From the NCBI RefSeq assembly GCF_039533965.1, contig NZ_BAAAUN010000002.1, forward strand, positions 220,320 through 284,319: 64,000 nt of DNA. Direction: 5' to 3'. The DNA is from Microbacterium luteolum (GTDB taxonomy: Bacteria > Actinomycetota > Actinomycetes > Actinomycetales > Microbacteriaceae). The translations under genes were made by a program, and so were the position numbers. This document shows, in pieces, positions 25,824 to 35,219 of the stretch (its first letter is position 1; each line of letters opens with the position of its first letter). The notes under the pieces are model-generated. The model did no database searches, had not been told where the DNA came from, and was given only the letters and a program-made list of their open reading frames with translations.

Positions 25824-26909
25824 GTGACTTCCTCACTCGACGCCCTCCCGCTCCGTGATGATCTGCGCGGGCTCACCCCGTACGGTGCGCCGCAGGCACC
25901 ACTCCCGATCGCGCTGAACGTCAACGAGAATACGCATCCGGTTCCCGACGCCGTCGCGAGCGACATCCTCGACGACATCGCCGTCGCGCTCCGCGATGTG
26001 AACCGGTATCCGGATCGCGAGTTCACGACACTGCGAGAGGGATTCGCGGATTACCTCGGCCACGGTCTCACCCCGGATCAGATCTGGGCGGGCAACGGCT
26101 CCAACGAGGTTCTCCAGCACATCCTCCAGGCCTTCGGCGGCCCCGGACGCACGGCGTTCAGCTTCGCCCCGACGTACTCCATGTACCCGCTCATCTCACA
26201 GGGCACGGGTGCGCGCTGGATCGCCGGCACGCGCCAGCCCGACTACACGATCACGCCCGACGAGGCGGCGGAGCAGGTCCGTGCGGTGGACCCCGACGTG
26301 ATTCTGCTGTGCTCGCCGAACAACCCGACGGGCACTCCGCTCGGACTCGACGTGATCGAAGCGGTGTACGAAGAGGCACGCGGCATCGTCGTCGTCGACG
26401 AGGCCTATCAGGAGTTCGCGCCGCGCGACGCGGCATCCGCTCTCACCCTGCTCGAGGGCCGTCCGCGCCTCGCCGTCTCGCGCACGATGAGCAAGGCGTT
26501 CGCGTTCGCCGGCGCCCGCGTGGGGTACCTCGCAGCGGATCCGGCCTTCATCGACGCGCTGCGCCTCGTGCGGCTGCCGTATCACCTCAGCGCCCTCACC
26601 CAGGCGGCCGCGGTCGCGGCACTGCGCAACTCCGACGTCATGCTCGGCATGGTCGAGGAGATCATCGAGCAGCGCGACCGCATCTCGGTGACGCTCGAGG
26701 CTCTGGGTTACACGCCTCACGAGTCCTGGTCGAACTTCGTGCTCTTCGGCGGCGTCGCCGACCCTCGTGCGACGTGGCAGCAGCTCTACGATCGAGGCGT
26801 GCTCATCCGCGACGTCGGGATCCCCGGCCACCTCCGCGTGACTGCCGGCACCGAGGCCGAGACGACCGCATTCCTCGACGCCCTCGCCTCGATAGGATCG
26901 GCTTCATGA
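25824..26909 (+). CDS. hisC: Histidinol-phosphate aminotransferase
   Basis: PLP enzyme transferring an amino group from glutamate to imidazole-acetol phosphate in histidine synthesis. The 361-residue protein has [10 protein letters not shown] near residue 33, [20 protein letters not shown] near 90, CSPNNPTG near 165, and the PLP lysine in [18 protein letters not shown] near 227. It starts with GTG after TAGCAT. It overlaps hisB by ATGA, beginning the run hisC-hisB-hisH. Confidence 0.96.
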   Translation: MTSSLDALPLRDDLRGLTPYGAPQAPLPIALNVNENTHPVPDAVASDILDDIAVALRDVNRYPDREFTTLREGFADYLGHGLTPDQIWAGNGSNEVLQHILQAFGGPGRTAFSFAPTYSMYPLISQGTGARWIAGTRQPDYTITPDEAAEQVRAVDPDVILLCSPNNPTGTPLGLDVIEAVYEEARGIVVVDEAYQEFAPRDAASALTLLEGRPRLAVSRTMSKAFAFAGARVGYLAADPAFIDALRLVRLPYHLSALTQAAAVAALRNSDVMLGMVEEIIEQRDRISVTLEALGYTPHESWSNFVLFGGVADPRATWQQLYDRGVLIRDVGIPGHLRVTAGTEAETTAFLDALASIGSAS

Positions 26910-27523
26910 GCACTCTCGCCCAGAACCCGCGCACCGCGAGCCGTGTGCGCAGCACGTCGGAGTCCACCGTCGAGCTCGAACTGAACCTCGACGGCACCGG
27001 TGCATCGCGCATCGACACCTCCGTGCCGTTCTTCGACCACATGCTCACCGCCTTCGCGAAGCACTCGCTGACCGACCTCACGGTCCGCGCATCGGGCGAC
27101 ACGAACATCGACGCGCACCACACCGTCGAAGACGTCTCCATCGTGCTCGGCCAGGCGATCCTGCAGGCACTTGGCGACAAGTCCGGCATCTCCCGCTACG
27201 GCGATGCGCTGGTCCCGCTCGATGAGGCTCTCGCGCAGGCCGTCGTCGACATCTCCGGACGCCCGTACCTCGTGCACGAGGGGGAGCCGGCAGGGTTCGA
27301 GCACCACCTCATCGGCGGGCACTTCACGGGATCGCTCGTGCGCCACGTGTTCGAGGCGATCGCCTTCAACGCCGCCCTGACGGTGCACGTCCGCGTGCTC
27401 GGAGGTCGCGACCCCCACCACATTGCCGAGGCGGAGTTCAAGGCCTTCGCCCGCGCGTTCCGGCAGGCCAAGGCCCTCGATCCGCTGGTCGACGGCGTGC
27501 CCTCGACCAAGGGCGCACTGTGA
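26906..27523 (+). CDS. hisB: Imidazoleglycerol-phosphate dehydratase
   Basis: Dehydrates imidazole glycerol phosphate to imidazole-acetol phosphate, a manganese enzyme. The protein is 205 residues, monofunctional, with the metal-ligand motifs PFFDHML near residue 38, DAHHTVEDV near 72, GFEHHLIGG near 132, and [16 protein letters not shown] near 168. It overlaps hisC (ATGA) and hisH (GTGA). Confidence 0.97.
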   Translation: MSTLAQNPRTASRVRSTSESTVELELNLDGTGASRIDTSVPFFDHMLTAFAKHSLTDLTVRASGDTNIDAHHTVEDVSIVLGQAILQALGDKSGISRYGDALVPLDEALAQAVVDISGRPYLVHEGEPAGFEHHLIGGHFTGSLVRHVFEAIAFNAALTVHVRVLGGRDPHHIAEAEFKAFARAFRQAKALDPLVDGVPSTKGAL

Positions 27524-28155
27524 GCCGAGCGCCCAGGGTCGCCGTCTTCGACTACGAGTCGGGCAACGTCCACTCGGCCGTCAAAGCCCTCGTCGCCGCG
27601 GGCGCGGATGCCGTCCTCACACGCGATCGCAAGGAGTCGCTCGAGGCCGACGGGCTCCTGGTTCCAGGCGTCGGGGCGTTCCAGGCCGTGCGCGACGCGC
27701 TGCACGCGCATGGGGGAGACGAGATCATCGACCGTCGCCTCGCCGGTGGCCGACCGGTGCTCGGCATCTGCGTCGGCATGCAGGTGCTGTTCACGCACGG
27801 CGTCGAGCGCGGCCACGACACCGAAGGACTCGGCGAGTGGCCCGGTGCGGTCACCGAGCTCAACGCCCCGGTGCTGCCGCACATGGGCTGGAACACGGTC
27901 GAACCCGGTGCCGACAGCATCCTGTTCCGCGGAATCGAGCAGGAGCGCTTCTACTTCGTGCACTCGTACGCCGCGCAGTCCTGGGAACTCGACGTCATCC
28001 CGCCGTTCCCTCAGCCCGTGCTCACGTGGTCGACGTACGGCGACCCGTTCCTCGCCGCCGTGGAGAACGGTCCACTGTCGGCGACGCAGTTCCACCCCGA
28101 GAAGTCGGGCGAAGCCGGCATCCAGCTGCTGCGGAACTGGGTCGAAAGCCTCTGA
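27520..28155 (+). CDS. hisH: Imidazole glycerol phosphate synthase subunit HisH
   Basis: Glutamine amidotransferase subunit that supplies ammonia to HisF. The 211-residue protein has the nucleophile Cys84 in [10 protein letters not shown] and the His-Glu pair in QFHPEKSG near residue 194. It begins with GTG overlapping the hisB stop. The next gene, a ParA-like ATPase, is on the other strand, so this part of the his operon ends here; hisF is not in the window. Confidence 0.96.
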   Translation: MSRAPRVAVFDYESGNVHSAVKALVAAGADAVLTRDRKESLEADGLLVPGVGAFQAVRDALHAHGGDEIIDRRLAGGRPVLGICVGMQVLFTHGVERGHDTEGLGEWPGAVTELNAPVLPHMGWNTVEPGADSILFRGIEQERFYFVHSYAAQSWELDVIPPFPQPVLTWSTYGDPFLAAVENGPLSATQFHPEKSGEAGIQLLRNWVESL

Positions 28156-28165
28156 CGGCGACGGG

Positions 28166-29587
28166 TCAGAAGCCTCGGGCGACCGATGCTCCGGCGGCCA
28201 GCCAGGCGCGCTGGGTACGCTTCGCGAGTGCGCCGTAGCGCAGGTGCCCATCGACCATCTCGTGGTCGAACGGGATGCTGACGACGTCGCGGGCCAGCGC
28301 CCGATAGCCGCTCACGACGTGCTCGATGTCGGCCGCGGTCGCCTTGGGGTCGGCCTGGGAGACCACGACGACCGACTCCCGAGCGAGCCGCGCTGAACGC
28401 TCGTCGCGATCCTCGAGCGCCTCGAGGAGCAGTGCGCCGGCCTCGGCGTGATCGGCGCGCGTGGTCGTGGCGACCACCAGCTGATCCGCGTGGTCGATCA
28501 TGCGGAGCCACATGGGATCGGATTCGTCGTTGCCCGAGTCGATGATGATCAGCCGGTAGAACTTCGCCGCCACGGCATGGATGGCGTCGACGTCGTCCGG
28601 ACGCAGCCGGTTCTCGTGCGCGAGCCGGATGGGCTTCGAGCGCAGCACGTCGTACTTCTCCCGAGGCTGGTGGTGCATGAAATGCGCGAGGTCGGCAGAT
28701 TGGGCGCCGGTGCCGAGCAGTCTTCCGGCTTCGGGGAGGAGCTCGAGCAGCGTGCGGTCGTGCGGTCCGGTGTCGGTGCGCCAGCCCAGTGTGCCGCGCG
28801 TCTGATTGTTGTCCCAGGCCAGGACGCCGGCGCCGCCATACCGCGCGAACACCGCGGAGAGCAGGATCGTCGTCGGTGTCTTGCCTGCGCCGCCCTTGCC
28901 GTTCACGACGGCGATGGTGCGCGGGCCGGGCCAGTGCTGGCTCACCGCGAGTTCGTCGTCGCGCGCCGACTGCTCCTCGGCCGAAGGGCGCACGCGGAAC
29001 CCGAGCCGGCTCAGAACGCCGCGGGCTCCTTCGCGCGCCGGCTCTTCCGGGCGCTCCGTCTGGAGGAACGAGTTCCGCTCGCGCAGCTCACGGCGGGACA
29101 CCGGTTCGACGACGGGCGCCGCACCGGGTGCCGGCGCGAAGACGGGATGGGGCGCGGCAGGAGGCACCGCGAAGGACGGCGCGGCCGGTGCCGGCGAGGC
29201 GGCGGGAGGTGCGGCGGGTGCCGGTGCGGCGGGCGCCGACGTGACGACCGGAGGTGCGGCAGGCGTGGAGGGGACGACCGGGGGTGCGGCCGGCGCAGGA
29301 GGCGTGGGCGTCGACGTGACCAGAGGAGGTGATGCGGGCGCCGGCGCGGCAGGCCTCGGCACGGTGTCCTCGGGGAACTGATCGTCGCGGTCCTCCGCCA
29401 GGCGCACCTCGCGGGCGGCGGCCCGTGTCCGTCGATACGGCGGCTGCGGCGCCGCGGCGGTCGTCGGCAGCGGCGGCACCGGGGGGACATCGGCCGGGAA
29501 CAGCGGGACGGACTCGACGAGCGGCGGCTGATCCCCGCCCGCGGGCGGGGTCGCGGAGGGCGTGGCGTCTTCGTGCTGTCCGGACAT
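28166..29587 (-). CDS. ParA/MinD-family ATPase with long proline-rich N-terminus
   Basis: A 473-residue protein. Residues 1-160 are low-complexity Pro/Ala, 165-225 are charged, and from about 222 there is a deviant-Walker ATPase domain: NGKGGAGKTPTT at 229-240, WDNNQTRGTLGW near 263, and IIIDSGNDESDPMW near 355 as Walker B. The layout resembles mycobacterial EspI and other actinobacterial Pro-rich MinD-like proteins. It is not next to parB, type VII secretion or septum genes, but between hisH and priA on the opposite strand. Its partner is unknown. Confidence 0.82.
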   Translation of the reverse strand: MSGQHEDATPSATPPAGGDQPPLVESVPLFPADVPPVPPLPTTAAAPQPPYRRTRAAAREVRLAEDRDDQFPEDTVPRPAAPAPASPPLVTSTPTPPAPAAPPVVPSTPAAPPVVTSAPAAPAPAAPPAASPAPAAPSFAVPPAAPHPVFAPAPGAAPVVEPVSRRELRERNSFLQTERPEEPAREGARGVLSRLGFRVRPSAEEQSARDDELAVSQHWPGPRTIAVVNGKGGAGKTPTTILLSAVFARYGGAGVLAWDNNQTRGTLGWRTDTGPHDRTLLELLPEAGRLLGTGAQSADLAHFMHHQPREKYDVLRSKPIRLAHENRLRPDDVDAIHAVAAKFYRLIIIDSGNDESDPMWLRMIDHADQLVVATTTRADHAEAGALLLEALEDRDERSARLARESVVVVSQADPKATAADIEHVVSGYRALARDVVSIPFDHEMVDGHLRYGALAKRTQRAWLAAGASVARGF

Positions 29588-29595
29588 GATCCCTC

Positions 29596-29601
29596 AGCCT
29601 A
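29596..29601 (-). promoter_or_regulatory. -10 box of the ParA-like gene
   Basis: TAGGCT on the minus strand eight bases before the ATG; a GAGGGA sequence also lies in the gap and could act as a ribosome binding site. Confidence 0.4.
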
Positions 29602-29726
29602 GCTCCTGCATTTCGCGCGCATTTCTCCGCATTTGGAGGCCGACCTCGGTCGCGGTACCCTCAGTTCTCGTGCGTCCGAGACGGGTGTGCCGGACCACGG
29701 ATCTGAAATTCCGAGCTTAGGAACCC

Positions 29727-30473
29727 ATGAACGACTTCGCGCAGTCCCCCTCGCTCACCCTTCTCCCCGCGGTCGATGTCGCCGGCGGCAAGGCGGTCCG
29801 TCTGACGCAGGGTGAGGCCGGCACGGAGACGAGCTATGGCGACCCGCTGGATGCGGCGGGGGAGTGGGTCTCCCAGGGCGCGCAGTGGATCCACCTCGTC
29901 GACCTCGACGCCGCCTTCGGACGCGGCAGCAACGCGCCGATCCTCCGCAAGGTCATCAAGCAGTTCAAGCACGTCAACGTCGAGCTCTCCGGCGGCATCC
30001 GCGACGACGCGACACTGGAGGCGGCGCTGGAGAGCGGTGCGACCCGCATCAACCTCGGCACCGCAGCGCTCGAGAATCCGGAGTGGGCTGCCGACGTGAT
30101 CGGCCGCTACGGCGAGGCGATCGCGGTGGGCCTCGATGTGCGCGGCACGACGCTCGCCGCTCGTGGCTGGACGAAGGAGGGCGGTGACCTCTGGGAGGTG
30201 CTCGACCGCCTCGAGGATGCCGGGTGCAGCCGCTACGTCGTGACCGACGTCACCAAGGACGGCACCCTGCGCGGCCCGAACCTGGAGCTGCTGCGCGAGG
30301 TGGCCTCGCGCACGCCCAAGCCGGTCGTCGCCTCGGGCGGCATCTCGAATCTTGACGACATCGCCGCGCTCCGCGAGCTCGTGCCGCTCGGCATCGAGGG
30401 CGCGATCGTCGGCAAGGCGCTGTATGCCGGGGCGTTCACGCTGGCTGAGGCGCTGGATGTCGCAGGGGACTGA
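29727..30473 (+). CDS. priA: Phosphoribosyl isomerase (HisA / PriA)
   Basis: Isomerises ProFAR to PRFAR in histidine synthesis; in actinobacteria the same enzyme (PriA) also acts as phosphoribosylanthranilate isomerase in tryptophan synthesis. The 248-residue TIM barrel has [15 protein letters not shown] with the catalytic Asp near residue 16, ELSGGIRDD near 87, and [13 protein letters not shown] with the second catalytic Asp near 173. AGGA precedes the ATG. Dual function is inferred from taxon. It overlaps the SseB gene by 17 bases. Confidence 0.94.
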   Translation: MNDFAQSPSLTLLPAVDVAGGKAVRLTQGEAGTETSYGDPLDAAGEWVSQGAQWIHLVDLDAAFGRGSNAPILRKVIKQFKHVNVELSGGIRDDATLEAALESGATRINLGTAALENPEWAADVIGRYGEAIAVGLDVRGTTLAARGWTKEGGDLWEVLDRLEDAGCSRYVVTDVTKDGTLRGPNLELLREVASRTPKPVVASGGISNLDDIAALRELVPLGIEGAIVGKALYAGAFTLAEALDVAGD

Positions 30474-31275
30474 CGACGCCTGCGGGCACGGTGACCACGG
30501 TCACGATGCCGCAGCCCCCGGGAACACGGGCGACTCCGCCGGTGTGCCTTGGGAGGGGCGAAGCTTCGAGTCGAATCCGCACACAGACGACGACGGGTCC
30601 GCGGATCCGGCGCTGCTCGACGCGCTGCTGCGCTTCCGCGCCGGAGACGGGTCGCAGGTCGAGGTCGTCGACGCGTTCCGCTCCGCACGCGTGCTGATCC
30701 CTCTGGTCGCCGAGAAGGGCGACGAGGGCGTCGGCCCCACCGGTCTCACAGTCGACAAGACCCAGGAGCTCTCGATCGTCACGGTCGCCGCTCCTGACGG
30801 TCGCCGCGTGCAGCCGGTGTTCTCGTCGGTCGAGTCGATGCAGCGGTGGGATGCCGCGGCACGCCCGATCCCCGTGGAGGCGACGAGAGCGGCTCTCGCC
30901 GCATCCTCCGACGACACCGACCTCATCGTGCTCGACCCCACATCCGACACGGAGTTCGTCATCCGCCGCCCGGCTGTGTGGGCGATCGCGCAGGGACACG
31001 TGTGGGAGCCGAGCTTCCTCTCACCCGAGGTGTTCGGCGCTCTCCAGGAGAGTGTGGCGCACGAGCTCGCCGTGATCGACGTCGCGGTCGCCGCCGGTGA
31101 CCCGGATGCGCGCCTGCGCGGTCCGGAGCTGATCGTGATCCTCGAACTCGTCGACGGTCTGGAGCGCGAGGTACTCGACGCCGTCCTTGCGCGGCTGGCA
31201 CAGCGCTGGGCGTCCGACGATCGCATCGCGGTGCTCGCCGACTCCCTGACGGTGAAGCTGCGCCGCAGCGCCTGA
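30457..31275 (+). CDS. SseB family protein
   Basis: A 272-residue protein matching the SseB N-terminal family, of unknown biochemical role. The core (about 50-190) contains [20 protein letters not shown], a central [12 protein letters not shown] stretch and [19 protein letters not shown]. The N-terminal 30 residues are His/Gly/Asp-rich. The ATG lies inside the end of priA, so the two are co-translated, as in other actinobacteria. Confidence 0.85.
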   Translation: MSQGTDDACGHGDHGHDAAAPGNTGDSAGVPWEGRSFESNPHTDDDGSADPALLDALLRFRAGDGSQVEVVDAFRSARVLIPLVAEKGDEGVGPTGLTVDKTQELSIVTVAAPDGRRVQPVFSSVESMQRWDAAARPIPVEATRAALAASSDDTDLIVLDPTSDTEFVIRRPAVWAIAQGHVWEPSFLSPEVFGALQESVAHELAVIDVAVAAGDPDARLRGPELIVILELVDGLEREVLDAVLARLAQRWASDDRIAVLADSLTVKLRRSA

Positions 31276-31286
31276 TCCGCTGTCGC

Positions 31287-31292
31287 TAGGGT
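31287..31292 (+). promoter_or_regulatory. -10 box of a lipoprotein gene, leaderless type
   Basis: TAGGGT six bases before the ATG at 31299. Confidence 0.45.
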
Positions 31293-31298
31293 GGCGTC

Positions 31299-31691
31299 AT
31301 GCGCAGAGCGGCGACCGCGATCCTCACGGGGCTGCTCCTGGTGGCTCTTGCCGGCTGCGCGACCGCCTGCCCGGCGATCGGCTACATCAGCGTCCTGACG
31401 GTGGATGCCGGCGCCTACGGCGACGACGTCTTCGTGCAGCTGTGCGTCCCGGGCGGCTGCTCCGTCGGTCCCGAAGACACCGAGACTCCGTCCACGGACC
31501 CGACCGTCCCGTCCGTGGGCGAGGAGCTCGGCGATTTCCTCTTCCTGGCCGTTCCCGACGCCGTCACCGCGCGCGTCTTCGCCGCCGACGGCACACTCCT
31601 CGCCGAGAACGAGCACGAGATCGACTGGACTCACTCCACGGAGCAGTGCGGCGGCCCGTCCACCGCCGGCCTTCTCGTCCTCGAACCCTGA
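31299..31691 (+). CDS. Small lipoprotein
   Basis: A 130-residue exported lipoprotein of unknown function. A basic signal peptide ends in LAGC (Cys20). The mature part has several cysteines (ATACPAIGY, VQLCVPGGCSVG, TEQCGGPS), which could form disulfides outside the membrane, and a short Ig-like strand pattern (FLAVPDAVTARVFAADGTLL). It has its own leaderless-type promoter and faces a structured palindromic element at its 3' end. Confidence 0.75.
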   Translation: MRRAATAILTGLLLVALAGCATACPAIGYISVLTVDAGAYGDDVFVQLCVPGGCSVGPEDTETPSTDPTVPSVGEELGDFLFLAVPDAVTARVFAADGTLLAENEHEIDWTHSTEQCGGPSTAGLLVLEP

Positions 31692-31755
31692 TCCCGCAGC
31701 ACCTCGTACTTCCCCGCCGCAGTCAACGGAGCGCCGTTCACGACGCGCAACCTGA

Positions 31756-31848
31756 GGGCGCAGCGATCCCGCCGGGAGCGAGCATCGGGAGGGGCCCGCG
31801 AAGCGGGAGGGACCCCGCTCTGCGAGCGAAGGCGGGAGCGCTGCGCCC
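31756..31848. repeat. Folded palindromic element (cloverleaf-like), intergenic
   Basis: Outer inverted repeat: 31756-31773 (GGGCGCAGCGATCCCGCC) with 31831-31848, 17 of 18 pairs. Inside are two small hairpins, CCCGC-GAA-GCGGG at 31795-31807 and CGCTC-TGC-GAGCG at 31816-31828. The 189-base gap holds nothing else recognisable. It sits between two convergent genes, so it may also stop transcription; the layout is that of a REP/BIME-like dispersed element. Confidence 0.6.
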
Positions 31849-31880
31849 GCCCCCGCAGAGCTCACAAAACCAAGAAAGCC

Positions 31881-32279
31881 TTAGTTGACCGGCCCCGTCC
31901 ACTTCTCCCCGGGCCCCTTGCCGATCGGGTCGGGGATGGAGGAGGCTTCGCGGAAGGCGAGCTGCAGGGAACGGAGTCCGTCGCGCAGCGACCGCGCGTG
32001 CATGTCGCTGATCTCGGGGGCCCCCGCGGTGATGAGTCCGGCGAGGGCGTTGATGAGCTTGCGGGCCTCGTCGAGGTCGAGCTGGGCCGCCGCATCGGGG
32101 TCGTCGGCGAGGCCGAGCTTCACGGCTGCGGCGCTCATGAGGTGCACGGCCGCGGTGGTGATCACCTCGACGGCGGGGACGTCGGCGATGTCCCGGGTGG
32201 CCGATGACGCTGCCTCCTCCTGTCGTGCCCAGCGCTCTTCGCGCTCGCGTGCAGCCTCGTCCGGTACCTGGTTCGTCAC
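31881..32279 (-). CDS. DUF1844 domain protein
   Basis: A 132-residue cytoplasmic protein of unknown function found widely in actinobacteria upstream of infC, as here. A charged N-terminus (REREERWARQEEAAS) precedes the DUF1844 core (about 45-100: VEVITTAAVHLMSAAAVKLG, LDEARKLINALAGLITAG). It starts with GTG at 32279; the longer reading with an earlier start has no family similarity in the added part. It is divergent from infC, with the promoter regions interleaved. Confidence 0.85.
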   Translation of the reverse strand: MTNQVPDEAAREREERWARQEEAASSATRDIADVPAVEVITTAAVHLMSAAAVKLGLADDPDAAAQLDLDEARKLINALAGLITAGAPEISDMHARSLRDGLRSLQLAFREASSIPDPIGKGPGEKWTGPVN

Positions 32280-32296
32280 TTCGCCTTGCCTTCTGT

Positions 32297-32302
32297 TAGA
32301 CT
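32297..32302 (+). promoter_or_regulatory. -10 box of the infC-rpmI-rplT operon
   Basis: TAGACT about 240 bases before the infC start; it predicts a start of transcription near 32309 and a long leader. Confidence 0.4.
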
Positions 32303-32308
32303 TTGGCG

Positions 32309-32536
32309 GGCTCCGGAGCGTCATGCTCTGGAACGAAAGAGGATTCACTTCCCACCCGCGCTTGCCGTTCAAGGCTACCGGGTCTTGCACTCCACCGGTT
32401 CCGTCTGCACGACGGGGTCGGCAGGCAGGGTGCAGAGCCGGCGTCTGAATGCCGGTGGGTGGGGAGACGACTCCGATTTCGCCCGGGATGCACCTCGCGT
32501 CGCGGTGGCCGAATCACATCGTCTAAGGAGTTCCGC
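32309..32536 (+). ncRNA. Long structured leader of the infC operon
   Basis: About 228 untranslated bases with several pairing segments: a 7-bp hairpin at 32313-32331, CTGCAC (32405-32410) with GTGCAG (32430-32435), CCGGC hairpin at 32438-32455, and CCCACC (32351-32356) able to pair with GGTGGG (32454-32459). The alternatives exclude one another. Infc-rpmI-rplT leaders are regulated by IF-3 or L20 in other bacteria; a regulatory role here is inferred. I see no Rfam leader I can name. Confidence 0.35.
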
Positions 32537-33163
<627 letters not shown>

Positions 33164-33234
33164 TCCGCCCCCAGAACTCCCGCACCGCGGGTTGACACCG
33201 TCGCCTGATAAGGCGCCATACGAAGGAAGAGAAG

Positions 33235-33429
33235 ATGCCGAAGCAGAAGACCCACTCGGGTGCTAAGAAGCGCTTCAAGATCACCGGCAGCGGCAAGCTG
33301 AAGAAGCAGCAGGCCGGGATGCGCCACAACCTCGAGCACAAGTCGAGCCGTCGCACCCGTCGTCTGAACCAGGACCAGGTGCTCTCGAAGGCTGACACCA
33401 AGGTCGCGAAGAAGCTTCTCGGCCGCTGA
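33235..33429 (+). CDS. rpmI: 50S ribosomal protein L35
   Basis: Small basic ribosomal protein, 64 residues, starting [20 protein letters not shown] and ending [11 protein letters not shown], a full-length L35. It lies 71 bases after infC with GAAGGAAG upstream of the ATG, in the standard infC-rpmI-rplT order. Confidence 0.98.
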   Translation: MPKQKTHSGAKKRFKITGSGKLKKQQAGMRHNLEHKSSRRTRRLNQDQVLSKADTKVAKKLLGR

Positions 33430-33463
33430 TCGCGCCCGAACGCACGAATAGGAACACAGGAAA

Positions 33464-33850
33464 ATGGCAAGAGTCAAGCGGGCAGTAAACGCCCACAAGA
33501 AGCGCCGGGTCATCCTCGAGCGCGCAAAGGGTTACCGCGGTCAGCGTTCGCGCCTCTACCGCAAGGCCAAAGAGCAGGTCATCCACTCCCTGGTCTACTC
33601 GTACCGTGACCGTCGCAAGCGCAAGGGCGACTTCCGTCGTCTCTGGATCCAGCGCATCAACGCTGCGGCGCGCCAGAACGGCATCACGTACAACCGCTTC
33701 ATCCAGGGCCTCGGCCTCGCGGGTGTCACGGTCGACCGTCGCATGCTCGCCGACCTCGCGGTCAACGACGCGGCGACGTTCACGACGCTGGTCGAGACGG
33801 CGAAGAAGGCTCTGCCCTCCGACGTCAACGCACCGAAGTCGGCTGCGTAA
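33464..33850 (+). CDS. rplT: 50S ribosomal protein L20
   Basis: Basic ribosomal protein needed early in 50S assembly, 128 residues, starting [20 protein letters not shown] with [19 protein letters not shown] near residue 63. CAGGAAA precedes the ATG. A classical intrinsic terminator begins 13 bases after its stop. Confidence 0.98.
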   Translation: MARVKRAVNAHKKRRVILERAKGYRGQRSRLYRKAKEQVIHSLVYSYRDRRKRKGDFRRLWIQRINAAARQNGITYNRFIQGLGLAGVTVDRRMLADLAVNDAATFTTLVETAKKALPSDVNAPKSAA

Positions 33851-33858
33851 GCATCTGT

Positions 33859-34311
33859 TCAGACAGGGCGCTCTCCTTCGGGAGGGCGCCCTGTTGTTTT
33901 TCCGGATGCGGCGCCGATGATGACTCGCGTGCTGACGATGTCGATGACGGATGCCGCGGCGACGGCCGCGGCGTAGACGACGATGTCCCGTGCATCGAAG
34001 CCGGATCCGAGGACGAGTTCGATCGGCGGGAACACCACCGCCGCTTCTCGCGGCAGCGCGGTGAGCTGCAGCAGCTCGACACCGGTGCACACCGCGAAAG
34101 CGAACACCGCGACCACCGGACGACGCGCTCGCGGTGCGACCAGCGCGACGAGAAGATAGATGAGCACGGCGTAGAGGGCGTCGCCGGTGACGTCGCCGAT
34201 CGTTCCGCCGGCGCTGCGATGGATGAAGAGCCCGAGACCGACCGTCGCCGCGGCGAGGACCGCGAGAGCGACCCGCCGGCGGACGGGGGACGCCGGGGGA
34301 TCGTTCGCCAT
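33859..34311 (-). CDS. DUF2809 family membrane protein
   Basis: A 150-residue polytopic protein with four or five hydrophobic segments (for example VALAVLAAATVGLGLFIHRS and ALYAVLIYLLVALVAP) and TGVELLQLTALP near residue 78, matching DUF2809. Function unknown. Its last codons run through the rplT terminator, so the C-terminal GRPPEGERPV is encoded by terminator DNA. It is convergent with rplT. Confidence 0.8.
   Translation of the reverse strand: MANDPPASPVRRRVALAVLAAATVGLGLFIHRSAGGTIGDVTGDALYAVLIYLLVALVAPRARRPVVAVFAFAVCTGVELLQLTALPREAAVVFPPIELVLGSGFDARDIVVYAAAVAAASVIDIVSTRVIIGAASGKTTGRPPEGERPV
33863..33901 (+). terminator. Intrinsic terminator of infC-rpmI-rplT
   Basis: A 14-bp stem from ACAGGGCG at 33863 to CGCCCTGT at 33894, with a TTCG loop and one G-T pair, followed by TGTTTTT. 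This is a textbook U-tract terminator, rare in this window. It lies inside the coding end of the opposing DUF2809 gene. Confidence 0.93.
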
Positions 34312-34356
34312 GGACGCACCCTATCCCGATGGTGCGGGAAGCGGCCGTGCGCCTCC

Positions 34357-34362
34357 TAGACT
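34357..34362 (+). promoter_or_regulatory. -10 box of the SpoU methyltransferase gene, leaderless type
   Basis: TAGACT lies directly before GTGATC and six bases before the GTG at 34369, which is why that GTG is preferred as the start. Confidence 0.45.
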
Positions 34363-34368
34363 GTGATC

Positions 34369-35181
34369 GTGCTGGAGAACCCCCGCTCCCCCCGAGTCCG
34401 CGCCGTGGCGAAGCTGACGAAACGCAGCGCGAGAACCGAGACGGGCCTGTTCCTTCTCGAAGGTCCGCAGGCCGTCCGTGAGGCGCTCACCTACCGCCCC
34501 GAGTCGATCGTCGAGCTGTTCGCGACCCCGAACGGCTGGGAGAAGCATCCCGACATCCGGGCGAAGGCCGGAGAGGCCGAGATCGACGTCGAGTACGTGA
34601 CGGAGTACGTGCTCAACGCGATGGCCGACACGGTCACCCCGCAGGGTCTTGTCGCCGTGGTCCAGCAGACGCCCACCTCGGTGCGCGACATCTTCGCGGC
34701 GTTGCCGCGGCTCGTCGCGATCTGCGATGAGGTGCGCGACCCGGGCAATCTCGGGACCATCATCCGCGCCGCGGACGCCGCCGGTGCCGATGCCGTCGTG
34801 CTGACGGGCCGGACGGTCGATCCCTACAACCCGAAGGTGGTCCGCGCGACGACCGGTTCGCTCTTCCACCTCCCGGTGTCGGTCGCCGGCGACCTCGCCG
34901 ATGTCGTGGAGCGCGCGCACGCCGCGGGGCTCCGCATTCTCGCCGCGGATGTGAAGGGCGACGACCTGCTGGAGGCGCGCGCCGACGGTCTGCTGGCCGA
35001 ACCCACGGGATGGCTGTTCGGCAATGAGGCTCGGGGCCTGGAGGACGACGCCCTCGCCCTCGCCGACCGGGTGCTCAAGCTGCCCATCTTCGGACGGGCC
35101 GAATCGCTGAACCTCGCGACCGCTGCCAGCGTCTGCCTCTACGAGAGCGCTTTCGCCCAGCGGGCTTCCTCTCCGGGCTGA
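34369..35181 (+). CDS. SpoU/TrmH family RNA 2'-O-methyltransferase
   Basis: SAM-dependent ribose methyltransferase acting on rRNA or tRNA, about 270 residues. An N-terminal substrate-binding domain (residues 1-95) is followed by a SPOUT knot domain with the three SpoU motifs: EVRDPGNLGTIIRAADAAGA, NPKVVRATTGSLFHLPV and LPIFGRAESLNLATAASVCL. The GTG at 34369 is chosen from promoter spacing (a GTG two codons earlier is possible) and gives the start LENPRSPRVRAVAKL. The exact target nucleotide is unknown. Confidence 0.9.
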   Translation: MLENPRSPRVRAVAKLTKRSARTETGLFLLEGPQAVREALTYRPESIVELFATPNGWEKHPDIRAKAGEAEIDVEYVTEYVLNAMADTVTPQGLVAVVQQTPTSVRDIFAALPRLVAICDEVRDPGNLGTIIRAADAAGADAVVLTGRTVDPYNPKVVRATTGSLFHLPVSVAGDLADVVERAHAAGLRILAADVKGDDLLEARADGLLAEPTGWLFGNEARGLEDDALALADRVLKLPIFGRAESLNLATAASVCLYESAFAQRASSPG

Positions 35182-35219
35182 CACGGTGGGCTGATGCGGG
35201 ATCGTGGGGAGCAGAGTCG

